A DNA stretch of 64,000 nt from NCBI GenBank assembly GCA_030847615.1, contig JAUMIR010000005.1, forward strand, positions 242,768,645 to 242,832,644, in the 5' to 3' direction. Positions 1 through 10,884 of this stretch are shown here, one piece after another. A program made the position numbers and the translations under genes. The notes below the pieces were generated by a model. The model was not told where the DNA came from, made no database searches, and saw only the letters and a list, made by a program, of their open reading frames with translations. How positions within the stretch are numbered: the stretch's first letter is position 1; each line of letters opens with the position of its first letter. This stretch comes from Gambelia wislizenii. Taxonomy: Eukaryota; Chordata; Lepidosauria; Squamata; Crotaphytidae.

Positions 1-162
1 TCGTGGCTCCAGGATGGAGGAGACAAAGACAAAGAAATTTAAATATCTAAAGGCTTGATGTAATTTCCTGCTGCACCTGGGCGGTGACTGACGAAACCCA
101 CAGATGAAGGAGCCGTATCACCCATATCCCTCAAGAATGCACCTTCACGGTAAGTAACCAAT

Positions 163-480
163 GTGGCATTTTTATTATTATTAGGAATTGTTTTCCTTGG
201 GTTCTTTCTGGGCTGTGAGGCCGTGTTCTGGAAGAGTTTATTTCTGATGTTTTGCCTGCATCTGTGGCTGGCATCTTCACAGAATGGTTGCGTAGGCGTG
301 TGTGTGTGTGGGTTATATACTGTGTACCCCTGTTGGGGAGGATATGTAAATTTGTGTATTTGAATGGCTAGTTTCTGGGTGGAGATATGCTGGGTGGAGA
401 ACCCCAACAGGGGTTCACAGTATATAAACCTCGAACACACTCCTACCCAACCATTCTCTGAAGATGCCAGCCAAGGAAAA
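163..480. repeat. Fold-back repeat
   Basis: Inverted arms at about 266-340 and 402-472 share the ctggcatcttca core and the motif acccctgttgggg, around a spacer centred near 370. The left flank carries the same sequence as the fold-back at 2279-2470 (gctgtgaggccgtgttctgg). This makes it one member of a dispersed, non-autonomous family. I cannot name it. Confidence 0.6.
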
Positions 481-517
481 TCTATGGATGTTGGCCATGA
501 AAGCCTTTGATTTCAAA

Positions 518-627
518 TTGTTGTTGTTGTTGCTAGGGCTTTAAATCTTGAGTTAAGTCTTAGGAGTCCTCGGCAACAAAACATATTTAAAGGGGGTCCC
601 TGGTAAAGAAAAGATTAAAATCTACTG
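518..627 (+). mobile_element. hAT-type non-autonomous element, 3' half
   Basis: Starts in a GTT run and matches the right half of the complete copies at 18760-19161 and 51044-51436, including the gggtccctggtaaagaaaag stretch. It ends in a decayed terminal cactg. The 5' half is missing. Confidence 0.65.
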
Positions 628-629
628 AT

Positions 630-1285
630 CTATTTTATTAAAAGGTGTGGGGATGTTGTTGGACAGTATATCCTGTCAGGGAAAATAGATTTTGTGATCA
701 GGAGTCTGTCTCCCCCTCCCTGAGTAATTTTTCCACCAGACCTCATCAGGCTCCGGCTTGGTTATCAGAAGCTCATAAATCTGTCTACTTGTGTTATTCT
801 GTTTTTGGGAGTTAAGAGTTAGAATCGAAACTCTTTTGTTTTCCATAGAAAGGTTGAATGTTTGAAAAAATATATAACTGGGAGGAGTTTTGAAGCAAGA
901 AGAGCTTCACGTTGCACTGAAATATTTTTGAAGGGTGAAAGCTGGTGGGTTGATTAAATCCCCATCTGTTGGTTCTAATTTTATTAGAATTTGAGAGGAC
1001 TGAATACCTTAATTGTCTGTGCTGGGAAGTGGAGTGGGATTCTGGAAATTTGAAAAGTAGCTTTTTGAAATTCTTATTGAATGTTGTCATTTAAGTGGTG
1101 ACCATTTAGGGTGCTTGTACCACAGAGATGCAAGATGTGTATGCATGCATGAGATTGGGTAGAACTGTTTTATCCCCTGGTAGTCATGGCCTTGTCACTG
1201 AATGGCTGCTTTTCAAATGGGATTGAGGACTCAGGGCTCTGTGTTACTCTTGCTTTTCTTAGCTCTGTGGATGAAACTTTAAAAA
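630..1285. other. Intronic stretch, nothing recognised
   Basis: AT-rich sequence with no recognisable repeat, coding exon or RNA gene on either strand. Confidence 0.5.
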
Positions 1286-1289
1286 AAAT

Positions 1290-1762
1290 GGATTGATTGA
1301 TTTTTAACACCAACAGTCTAATTTACATTGAAATCAAAATAGTGTAGATTCAGAGAATACATTCAGAAAATAAAAAAAAAACAGAGGGAAAAAAGGGGAG
1401 GGGAAAAACAAGACATATAAGTAAAATCTCAGTAGGGCTCTGACCCCCTAATCCTAACTGTAATTAAAATAAAAAATAAACATTAAATTATTCTACAATT
1501 ACAGCTCTACCTAAATAGTCCTGCCAGAATTACTAGTAACCACAGCCACAGATTATTACATCATTAGATTTCTTATTGCTCAAAAGGTCTATAACCTGTT
1601 TCCAATCTTTAAAAAAATCTTCAGTTGGTTTAGCCTTTAAAACCCACATCCATTTGGCAATTTGGCTAACTCAGCAACCTTAACAATCCATTCTTCTGTC
1701 ATTGGTGCTTCAACCTGTTTCCAGGTTTGAGCAATCAGTATTCTTTCTGCTGTTATCATGTA
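1290..1762 (-). mobile_element. L1 LINE 3' end, antisense
   Basis: Read on the minus strand, about 1570-1762 encodes a decayed L1 ORF2 C-terminus (AERILIAQTWKQVEAP, then TEEWIVKVAELA), broken by frameshifts and stops further on. The AT-rich 3' untranslated part follows toward 1290. Endonuclease and RT domains are absent (5'-truncated). Confidence 0.75.
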
Positions 1763-1765
1763 TGG

Positions 1766-2190
1766 AATTATCATTTATATATTTATTTATTTATTTCTAT
1801 TCCACTTTCCCCCCAATTTGGGACTCAAAGCGGCGTACAAATAAAAAGACAGTATTAAAATCAGGAAAATACAGAAGTTAAAACACAATTAAACAACGAA
1901 AAAGTTAAAAAAAGCTAAAATATTTTTAAACACACACACATATATGCATATGTATACACACACACACACACCAGCCCAACCATTAGCAGAGACTGGTAAA
2001 CGCCCGCCGAAACAAGGAAGTTTATATTTGGCTCTGAAGGAAGACAGGGAGGGTGCCAATTTGACTTCTCTGGGCAAGGAATTCCAGAGCCTTGGGGCAA
2101 TGTACCTGCAAGGCTGGTGGGACAGAGAGAAGGGCGTCCCCAGCAAATCAAAGAGCCTGGGCTTGTTCATAAGGGAGAATACATTCATGT
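1766..2190 (-). mobile_element. CR1/L2-clade LINE 3' end, antisense
   Basis: The minus strand encodes the conserved C-terminal motif of CR1/L2 reverse transcriptases (APRLWNSLPREVKLAPSLSSF). This is followed by an untranslated tail and a TAAATA-type end seen on the + strand as tttatttatttattt near 1780. A CA/TG microsatellite interrupts the tail at 1929-1972. Confidence 0.8.
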
Positions 2191-2278
2191 TTCATAGTAA
2201 AAATCCATGTTTACTGTCCAGTTCTTTATCCATGTCCAGCAAGAACATTTCTGGTGAGATTGCAAAATCTACCTAGTT

Positions 2279-2470
2279 TTATAGATTTTCCTTGGTTTTT
2301 TTTTCCAGGCTGTGAGGCTGTGTTCTGGAATAGTTTCTTTCTGACATTTCGCCTGCGTCTGTGGCTGGCATCTTCAGAGAAATTCTTACAGCTGCAGGCA
2401 AAATGTCAGAAAGAACCTATTCCAAAACACGGCCTTACAGTCCGGAAAAAAACCAAGGAAAATCTATGGA
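2279..2470. repeat. Short fold-back MITE-like repeat
   Basis: Left arm 2279-2349 (tagattttccttgg onward) is the reverse complement of right arm 2400-2470, with only scattered mismatches and about 50 bp between. It shares its left arm with the repeat at 163-480. Target duplication not resolved. Confidence 0.65.
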
Positions 2471-2519
2471 TACTGGCCGTGGAAGCCTTCGACTGCCTGG
2501 TTTTGTCGATGAAGCTTGA

Positions 2520-3060
2520 TGCCTGAGAGTTTATGTGTATATTGCTTGCTATGTTTCTCACTTATCAACTGGTAATGGAGTTGTAAATAAGCCTTATTGT
2601 CATTATCTTTTTGTAATTGCTTCTTAATAGGAACAGTGCCTCAAATTGGATATGCTTGACTCTTGCTGTTATGTTTTAGTTATTGGGTGATCTTTTCTTT
2701 GATTATTAGGGTAGTGACGGTTGCAATAATTATGGGCCCGAGACCTTGTGTGTGGATATTGAGGAAGCATCAAGAAGAAGAAACAAACCAAAGATTAATT
2801 CCCTTTAGAGTGTCTGTTTCAAGTGTTGCAAGGCAAAAATATGGTTGCAAGAGGCAGGCACTCCTCACTATAGTATTTTAATGTGATGAATTTTCAGGCG
2901 GGTATTTTTTTCCAAACAAAAAAATCTTTGGCAGGAAAAGTAACTCTTTGCTATCTGCATTCCAATGAAATACGATCAGGGAGACCAGAAACTAAGGAAA
3001 GCAAATGTATGTATATGTCCATATATCAATCTACTGGCAAATAAAATATCTTCTATGCAG
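2520..3060. other. Intronic stretch, nothing recognised
   Basis: No convincing repeat or coding sequence. Short open frames here lack splice context and protein similarity. Confidence 0.5.
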
Positions 3061-3292
3061 TTGTTGTTGTTACATGCCTTCAAGTCATTTCTGACTTATG
3101 GCGACCCTAAGATGAACCTATTACAGGATTTTCTTGACAAGAATTGTTCAAAGGGGGGGTTGACTTTGCCTTCCTCTGAAAGAGTGTGACTTGTCCAAGG
3201 TAACCTAGTGGATTTCCATGGCTGAGCTGGGATTTGAATCCTGGTTGTCAGGATCATAGTCCAATGCTCAAACCACTATACCATGCTGGCTC
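3061..3292 (-). mobile_element. Sauria-type SINE, antisense, near full length
   Basis: Minus-strand order is a tRNA-like head (agccagcatggtatagtgg), a box-B-like attcaaatcccagc region, a conserved body, and a BovB-like tail (tcgccataagtcagaaatga) ending in ACAACAACAA. The tail explains mobilisation by BovB machinery. This is the reference copy for the other Sauria SINEs here. Confidence 0.88.
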
Positions 3293-3320
3293 ACTACCCC
3301 ATGGATACATCTAACAGACA

Positions 3321-4671
3321 TCTCTCTGGCTTTTCTTCACAAACGAAGATTCAGGAAGGACTCATCCCGCGCTTTCTGCAAGCGCACTGATGACTAAAAA
3401 GGCCAATCCGAGATAAACAAGTCCGGTTGCAAAAAGCACAGCAGAAGGTCTTCTTGGGTGATGTTTCCGGGTTGTGATTCCTTCTGCGTTGTCATTTCTC
3501 TTCAAGACTTGTTCGGCGTGAGTTCTCAAATAAGGCTGCAGCATTGTGGACAGTGTGTCTCCATGGCTCCCGATGTGAGCGCCAGGGCAGACCACTGTTG
3601 GTGATCAATTTGGCCAAGCCTGAGATGTTGTTTCAGGGAGTCTTTGTATCGCTTTTTTGGAGCGCCCCTCTTACGCTGACCTGTGGCGAGTTCACCGTAG
3701 AATAGTATTTTTGGGAGGCGATGGTCCTCCATCCTAGAAACGTGCCCTGCCCAGCGCAGCTGTGTTCTCAATATCATGACCTCAATGCTGGTGATCCCTG
3801 CTTGCTCAAGGACAGCAACATTAGTCACATAGTCAGTCCAGTGTATATTTAGGATTGTGCGTAGACAGTGCTGGTGAAAGCGCTCGAGGAGTCGTAGGTG
3901 GTGGCGATAGGTGACCCATGTTTCAGATCCATAAAGGAGGATAGACAGTACGATGGCTCTATACACACTGATTTTTGTGCTTTGCCTCAGGTGTTTATTG
4001 CTCCAGACTCTTTTGTGAAGTCTTCCAAATGCACTATATGCCTTTGCTAATCTGTGATCGATCTCTTTGTCAATCTTGGCATCTGAGGAGATGATGCTTC
4101 CCAGGTAGGTGAACTGCTGAACGGACTTGAGCACAGATTTGCCGACGGCAATGTGGGGATGGTGGTGTTCGTCCTGTGGTGCAGGCTGGTAAAGAACTTC
4201 TGTTTTCTTCAGGTTGACTTCTAGCCCAAACAGCTCTGCAGCTGTTGCAAAGCAGGATGTTAGGCGCTGCAGAGCTGCTTCTGTGTGGGCAACAAGGGCA
4301 GCATCATCAGCGAAGAGCAGCTCACGGACTAGATAGTTTAGAGTCTTAGTGTGAGCCCTCAGACAGCTTAAGTTAAACAAGCTACCATCAGTACGGTAGC
4401 GTATATAGATGCCGTCGTCTTCTTCAAGCTCTGCCATAGCCCTTTGGAGCATCGTGCTAAAGAAGATTGTAAATAAAGTTGGTGCAAGAACACAACCTTG
4501 CTTCACTCCATTAGTTATTAGAAAGGGCTCTGAAAGAGCATCGCCATATCTGATTTGACCACGCTGTCCCTCGTGTAGCAAGATAATCATTTTAAGGAAT
4601 TTGGGGGGACATCCTAGTCTTTCCAGGATCTGCCACAGACCTTTTCTACTTACAGTGTCAAAGGCTTTGAC
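3321..4671 (-). mobile_element. Vingi/Ingi-like LINE, 5'-truncated, with long RT open frame
   Basis: The minus strand carries 402 codons open from about 4734 to 3526. Of these, the part below about 4671 is reverse transcriptase: KAFDTVSRKGLW, then NGVKQGCVLAPTLF, the FADDAALV catalytic box, YLGSIISSD, LYGSETWV, and LRWAGHVSRMEDHRLPK. A 2-base gain near 3574 shifts the frame. In the next frame the protein would end in a zinc-knuckle-like CX2CX12HX3C motif (CAFCNRTCLSRIGLF onward) at about 3440-3370. The 3' end has a cttcgtttgcgaag hairpin (one base changed in this copy) and a short GA tail. The endonuclease region is lost. Clade is by recalled motif style; RTE or another I-superclade family cannot be excluded. 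Confidence 0.85.
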
Positions 4672-4674
4672 ATA

Positions 4675-5208
4675 GGGCTTGTCTAAATGGTGAAAATAAT
4701 ATGAATGGGATGCGGATGGAAGACATGCACACATTTACACAAATACGTGTCATTAGGAAGGCGGGGGAAGCCAAATCCACCGCAAAGTCCGTGTGCGTAG
4801 CATCCGAGGCTTTATCCAGATTTTCTAAAAAACTCTGTATGACATGCAAATGTGCAATCATTTGGAAGGTCGCATTTGCACAGATACAAACAGGCAGCAC
4901 AATTTAATTGGCTGGATGAGCATGGGGGTGGGGTAGCAAACAGGGAGAGCAGCTGCTGCCACCATGTTGGATTTTCAGCTAAGTGTGGGTCCGGTAAGTC
5001 AATCAAACAGCGATCTTATACTCTCTTTTACAACTTTTTTTAAAAATGGTGCTGGTAGATTTAAAATGTGAGTAAAGCACTTGTGGCCGCCATCTTGGTT
5101 AGGGGGTCAAGCGGAACTTAGAGGGGCTCTTTTGACCATGAAGACAGGTTGTATCATTGCAAATACCTGCTTTTTCTAATGTCCCCTCCCCCCGATATAG
5201 ACAGGACC
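4675..5208. mobile_element. Harbinger-like MITE, copy 1
   Basis: Terminal inverted repeat gggcttgtctaaatgg at the left and its decayed complement (atatagacaggacc) at the right, flanked by ATA on both sides (4672-4674 and 5209-5211). Internal sequence matches copies at 27879-28477 and 52000-52668. No transposase. The 3-bp target duplication and GGG start favour PIF/Harbinger; this is inference. Confidence 0.72.
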
Positions 5209-5328
5209 ATAGTATTGGTTAGCCAGCACACTGGCAAAATAAAAACAGTCATACAATAGAAGTTTAGGCTCCCAATAGCCTTAGATTTCATGATCTGTTT
5301 CAAAAGGAGATTCCAGGTTTTTGTAGGA

Positions 5329-5464
5329 CAGGGGTTGAAATCAAGCAGCCCATCATATATTGTTGTTGCAAGTCCCATTGCCCTAGTTAGCACAGCCAAT
5401 GGTGAAAAATGTTGGGAATTGTAGGTCCAACTACTTCTGGAGAGCCACACAATTCCCACCCATG
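5329..5464. mobile_element. Small hAT-like fold-back element (degenerate)
   Basis: Starts caggggttg and ends near cccacccatg. It has an internal inverted pair (ttgttgttgcaagtccca and tgggaattgtaggtcca) typical of the family also seen at 16584, 29815 and 61936. Weakly preserved. Confidence 0.45.
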
Positions 5465-5504
5465 TTTTTTAGAGGCAAGAACTTATACCGTTTAATCTTT
5501 GGCA

Positions 5505-5975
5505 ACTGTGGTGGTGTCACTAAGGCTGGTGTCACCTCTCCCCCCAACGGTGTCACCAGTAATAATAATAATAATATTATTTATATCCCACCCATCTATG
5601 AATGCCATCGGGGCAGCTTACAATAATTAAAATATACACCCCGGACCCTCAATCCCCCCCCTTAAAATACAAATAAATAATATAGGAATTAAAACATACT
5701 TTAAAACAAAATACAAAAAATAAAAATAAACAAAGGACAGTGGCTGTAGTGAGTTTGGGATAAGCTAGATTTTCGTTTTTAACGGCCGGGTATCTATTCA
5801 GGAAAGGCCTGCCGTAAGAGATCCATCATAAGAGCTTTTTAAAAGCTATTTAGGTTGGTGATATGATGGATCTCATCCAGCAGGCTGTTTAATAATCTGG
5901 GAGCAATAGCCAAAAAAGGCCCACCTGGTACGGTTCAGCCTTTCTGCAACCCCCTAGTGCTGCCACTGTCTGTTG
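5505..5975 (+). repeat. Old dispersed repeat interrupted by a LINE tail
   Basis: The two flanks (gtcactaaggctggtgtcac at 5516 and the cccctagtgctgccactg stretch near 5950) are contiguous in the copy at 25105-25205. The intervening 5561-5930 is therefore an insertion. Confidence 0.7.
5561..5930 (-). mobile_element. CR1/L2-clade LINE 3' end, antisense
   Basis: Minus strand encodes the degenerate C-terminal RT motif (LLNSLLDEIHHITNLNSFKK). It then runs through an A/T-rich tail with agctgccccgatggcattca and ends in (ATT)n. Inserted in the repeat at 5505-5975. Confidence 0.72.
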
Positions 5976-6600
5976 AGTTACACAGATGAAGTTGCAGTTC
6001 TGTGTATAAAGTGCCTATAGTGTCCTGGAAATGACACAAGTCTATAACCTAATAGACACAATATAAAAGAACAAAGAGGTTGAAACAGGTAGGAGTAAAT
6101 TCAGGCAATAGTTCTTCATTTTTGCACTAATTTATAATACGTTTGTAGATGCCAGATGAAGGAATTATCTTTTCACAGGCCTGAAGGAAATCTTGGCAAA
6201 CAGCTGCCAGGTGCCCCCATTCCAGTACCAGTGTTGCATGTATGTGGTGGCATTCATCCATTTCACTTCAGAGGAGGTCACTTCCTCAATTTCCCAGCAT
6301 GCTATCAAGTGATGCTGTGTTGTGGCCACTGTGGGAAGTTAACATGGCAACTACCTAGAACTTACTCCTGGAATTTTGATTTTAAGGTTGTAGAGGCACA
6401 GCAGCTATCTGAGAGTGCCACATGGTGACATTAGACCTGTTTTGCTTGATCTGGCCATGCATTCTGTTTTCACACACTTCTGAAAAGAGGGCATGAAAGT
6501 GATATTCTTTTAGTCCCCAGCTTTTGCTACACACAGATATTTTACATTTGAATTGATTCAATATTTAAGGACTTATATCTTGAAATACTACTGAATAATT
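5976..6600. other. Intronic stretch, nothing recognised
   Basis: No identifiable element. A 90-codon open frame at 6156-6428 has no motif and no splice context that I can defend. Confidence 0.45.
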
Positions 6601-6601
6601 A

Positions 6602-6857
6602 TAGTCGCACCTCAGTATTCATGGAGGTTTGGTTCCTGGACTTACCGTGGATACTGGAAACCACGAATAACAGCTAACCCTATTAAAATAATGGGTCTTC
6701 TGGTTAAAAATACCATAGAATTATGTTGGAGGACCTAGAAGATGTTTAGAGAGGATGTCTCTCTAGGCATTTTCTGGGAAGACTCTATGGTACATGTTTT
6801 GTTTTGTATCCTGCGGATAACTGAAACCACGGATATTGGTTCCATGGGGTCCAACTG
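6602..6857. mobile_element. Tigger-like MITE
   Basis: Ends are tagtcgcacctcagtattca and ggttccatggggtccaactg, inverted and flanked by TA on both sides (6600-6601, 6858-6859). It is the same family as 60552-60796, sharing ataatgggtcttctggtt and ggaggacctagaa. The TA duplication and end sequence fit Tigger/pogo mariners. No transposase. Confidence 0.78.
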
Positions 6858-7529
6858 TAATTCCTTCTGGTTAGATTGCAAGGTTTCCTTGATGAGGGCC
6901 AGGACCACTGGAAGATGTTGACAGCTCAAGAGCACATACAAATTCACTTCTCTGATTCCATTTGTCACTGAATGATGGTCTTCTCAGTAATTGTCCTGTC
7001 TTCTTTTTCCTGATCTTGGAAAAAGCTGTGCACTGGAGCGCCAAGAGAGGTTTTGCTACAGTAGTGACTCAGCTTGGATTGAGATCTTATATGAGCTAGA
7101 AACTCTACCTTCTCCTGGTTCTCAGTTAGACACTGATACAGGTGGATGTTGGTATCAGTTTTCCCTTCCTCCTATGTGGCTACTTCACTGATGGCTTTGA
7201 ACCTCCTTCCTTGCTCTTTTGCTTCAGCCATCTTGGGGGTGTATTGCTGAGATCCAGCAAGAAATTCCAGCAGCTGATGTGAAGAGCTGTAGCTGCAATG
7301 CCTGTGTCAAAAAGCTCCCCAGGGTAGTTGTTGGTGCAGGATTTGCTGCAGCTCAGGTGTCCTGTCCCTCTAAAGCAGAGGTGAGCAAAGTGTGGTCTTG
7401 GGTCACATGTGGCCCCCAAAGGCTCTTCTTGTGGCCCGTGACTCCTCAAGACCCCCTGAACGTTCCTTTTCCTGACCTCCTTGGGTGAGGCAGTTCACCT
7501 TTTAAATAGCTTGCAGGCCATCTCAGTAT

Positions 7530-7742
7530 TGTTGTTGTGTGCATTCAGGTCATTTTCAATTTACAGCGCCATAAAGTAAACCTGCCATTGAGTTTTCTTG
7601 GCAAGATTTGTTCAGAGGGGATGTGTCATTGCCTTCCTCTGAGGCTGAGAGTGTGCACCCATGGCTGAGCAGGGATTCGAACCCTGATTTTCCAGGTTCC
7701 TAGTCCCAATACTGAAACCGCTATACTGTACTATGTTGGCTG
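7530..7742 (-). mobile_element. Sauria-type SINE, antisense
   Basis: Decayed copy: tail at 7530-7580, body with ggcaagatttgttcagaggg, and box-B-like gggattcgaaccc at about 7672. The head ends near ctgtactatgttggct. Confidence 0.82.
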
Positions 7743-7749
7743 TCCAGTA

Positions 7750-8853
7750 CTCAGATAATACTCATTGAAAAAAGCAGTGATGGACTTCTGGCCAGTTGTT
7801 TTACATTCTTGCTTTTGAGGGGCGTTTTTTGGAAGTCCATGTGGCCCCTCGAGTGTCCCAGATGCAGAAGATTGGTCCCCAGACCTATTAGACCAGTTCT
7901 CCCTGGTCTAGCATGACACCCTAGCATGCCAGATCTGGGCAGATCTGGACCCTAACATCTAGCTCTGGAGTACTACACCACACTCATGAGTCCTGTGACT
8001 TTTGCAATTTAGTGCAGATGAGAATATTCCCCATTTGCATTAGCAGAATGAGGAGTGTTAACACAAGCTTATAGGAGGCATGCTAGGGTAGCCATGAGAA
8101 GTGGTATATTGAGGGGACATTATTATTTATTTGTACTGCACAGCTTATCTGTATGGCAGCACAAAAATAGGTGGGTAAGTTTCTGACCCCAAGGAGCTTC
8201 AGACATTAATTAAGCCATGGCAAAAGCTATGGAAGAAGGGAAGGGCGGGCAGTGGTCTAGCATGGATGTTTCACCATGGTCTCTGGGAGTTACAGCTCAT
8301 CACGTTTGAGGGAGGTTGGATGAGGTGGTACTTGATTAGATTGCTGGTGTTTCTGTTCGGCAGTTTTATGTAGGTTTTTAAAAACTTACTTAAAGCACCT
8401 TTTTGCAACATTTAACTTAACAAAAATAAATGAAGAGTTATTCACCACACTTGAGGGGACTGACAGCTTTATGGAGAACAGCTCCATAGTTAAATGTTGT
8501 ACGGAAGCCTGGTTTCCTAATGAGAATTAAAGTGGAGATCCGAACATTTTAACTACCATTTTGTGACTTCACAGATCTCTCCCTTTTTTTTACAACCCTC
8601 CAATTATCATTTTGTAGTGAAGTTCTGCACAGCATGGTGAATGCACTTGAACTCCTCCTCAATATTTAATTTAACATGAAGCCAATAATGTTCCCTTACC
8701 TTTCTCTTTTGCAAGAAGATGTGAATGTATATATTTATACGTTCAAGACACTTTTATCCCCCCTCTCCAGCATGTGGCCAGGCTCACAACACTTACAAAG
8801 CTATAAAAGGTGGCTGGAAATCTATATAGAAATTGCCTATTTGTAAGTAGACT
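7750..8853. other. Intronic stretch, nothing recognised
   Basis: About 1.1 kb with no repeat family, coding exon or RNA gene that I can identify. Confidence 0.5.
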
Positions 8854-8864
8854 TAAGTATGTAG

Positions 8865-10219
8865 ACTTTATTTACAGTCTTCTTCAGTATGATGCTCCAA
8901 AGGGCTACAGCAGAGCTCGAAGAAGAAGACAGCATCTATATACGTTACCGTATTGATGGTAGCTTGTTTAACTTAAGCCGTCTGAGGGCTCGCAGTAAGA
9001 CTCTAAACTATCTAGTCCGTGAGCTGCTCTTTGCTGAGGATGCTGCCCTTGTTGCCCACACAGAAGCAGCTCTGCAGCTCCTAACATCCTGCTTCGCAAC
9101 AGCTGCAGAGCAGTTTGGGCTGGAAGTCAACCTGAAGAAAACGGAAGTTCTCTACCAGCCTGTACCACAGGATGAACACCACCATTGCCGTAAGCAAATC
9201 TGTGCTTAAGTCCGTTCAGCAGTTCACCTACCTGGGAAGCATCATCTCCTCAGATGCCAAGATTAACAAAGAGATCGATCACAGATTAGCAAAGGCATAT
9301 AACACATTTGGAAGACTTTACAAAAAGAGTCTGGAGTAATAAACACCTGAGGCGAAGCACAAAAATCAGTGGGTATAGAGCCATTGTACTGTCTATTCTC
9401 CTTTATGGGTCTGAAACATGGGTCACCTGTCGCCAATACTTACGACTCCTTGAACGCTTTCATCAGCGCTGTATACATACAATCCTAAATATACACTGGA
9501 CTGAGTATGTGACGAATGTTGCTGTCCTTGAGCAAGCAGGGATCACCAGCATTGAGGCCATGTTATTGAGAACACAGCTGCGCTGGGCAGGGCACGTATC
9601 TAGGATGGAGGACAATTGCCTCCCCAAAATAGTACTCTACGGTGAACTCGCCACGGGTCAGTGTAAGAGGGGCGCTCCAAAAAAGCGATACAAGGACTCC
9701 CTGAAACAACATCTCAGGCTTGGTTAAATTGATCACCAACAATGGTCCGACCTGGCTTCACATCAGGAGGCATGGAGACGCACTATCCACAATGCTGCAG
9801 CTTTATTTGAGAACTCATGCCAAACAAGTCTTGAAGAGAAACGACAACGCAGAAGGAATCACAACCTGGAAACATCACCCAAGGAGACCCTCTGCTGTGC
9901 TTCCTGCCGCCAGACTTGTTTATCTCGGATTGGCCTTTCCAGTCATCAGCGCTCTTGCAGAAAGCATGGGATGAGTCCTTCCTGAACCTTCATTCATTCA
10001 CTCAGCCTTCCATCCTTTCGTAGGTCGGTAAATTGAGTACCCAGCTTGTGGGGGGCAATTAGCTAACACACATTGGAAACTGTTTAATGCAGTGTAGATG
10101 TGTAAATAGCTATTGCTTAAAACAATTTGTAAGCCGCTCTGATAGCCTTGTGGCTGAAGAGCGGGGTATAAATAAATAAATAAATAAATAAAAATAAATA
10201 AAAGCCAGAGAGATAAGTA
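8865..10219 (+). mobile_element. Vingi/Ingi-like LINE, 5'-truncated, interrupted by a SINE
   Basis: Sense copy of the family at 3321-4671. It begins inside the RT domain (VRELLFAEDAALVAHTEAAL; the box reads FAEDA rather than FADDA) and runs through LRWAGHVSRMEDNCLPK. It is frameshifted near 9200, 9310 and 9724. The 3' tail is split: ...cctgaacc at 9988, then SINE, then aaaagccagagaga at 10199. An 11-bp duplication (taagtatgtag at 8854-8864 and taagtatgtgg at 10220-10230) brackets the whole, showing the SINE came later. The changed catalytic aspartate means this copy is dead. Confidence 0.85.
10001..10197 (+). mobile_element. tRNA-SINE with L2/CR1-like tail, lacking the tRNA head
   Basis: Begins at ctcagccttccatcc and runs through acccagcttgtggggggcaa and aagccgctctgatagccttg to a (TAAA)n tail at 10170-10197. 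The tRNA-like head of the full copy at 24167-24437 is missing. Nested in the LINE at 8865-10219. Confidence 0.78.
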
Positions 10220-10459
10220 TAAGTATGTGGGAATTAAAATTGGGCTGTTTTGTAACATAAATATCTATCCAGTTGAAGGCTGTTACTGCGTTACTGTTTA
10301 GCGGAGCAGGCAAAATGACCATTGTGCATGGGACCAAAGCACAATGGGACTAATGCACATAGTGCACCAGCGTGCATTACTTTTGTCCTGATATGCATCT
10401 TAACAATTCATTAATAGCACTTAACACTTCTGCTACTTAGTTAACAATACATAACGTTA

Positions 10460-10865
10460 CTAGCTGGACCCGGCGTACCATACACCTTTAAAAAAATTCC
10501 CTCCAAAACACTCAATAGACCTCACAACAGCTCTGGTGGATTTAAATTCCTCGTCCCCCTTCTCAGCATTCCACACTCTTCCTGGAATTATTGAGTGTGA
10601 CTCGCTCTGTTGCCCTGCTGCTGCCACCGCCACCACCAGTTGACTGCCTGGGTCCTGTTTCAGCAGCAGCAGCGTCATCCCGCCACTGACGCTGCTGCCA
10701 GTTGACTGTCTGGATCCCAGTGTGGGCCACAGATTGAGTGACATGAGTGAATTGTGAGGTGGAGAGGGAGTTTACACGTGGGTGGTGATTGGTTGGGTGT
10801 GTTTCCCGAGCAGCCAATCAGCACACTGGGAAAGGCAAGATACCGAAGAAAATTATATAGAGAGA
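10460..10865 (-). mobile_element. Non-autonomous Helitron
   Basis: On the minus strand it begins TCTCTCTATATAATTTTC and ends ...cgccgggtccagCTAG, with A before the TC and T after the CTAG. This is the TC...CTRR, A/T-target signature of Helitrons. A GC-rich segment precedes the CTAG end. It is 406 bp with no Rep/helicase. The interior contains two similar agttgactg(c/t)ctgg(g/a)tcc units around CAG-rich sequence. The minus-strand open frames inside are incidental. Confidence 0.66.
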
Positions 10866-10884
10866 TGTTAAGTAAAAGGTGATA

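Noticed and set aside
812..1090. 92-codon minus-strand frame as a possible exon
   Set aside because: No similarity recognised and composition like flanking intron.
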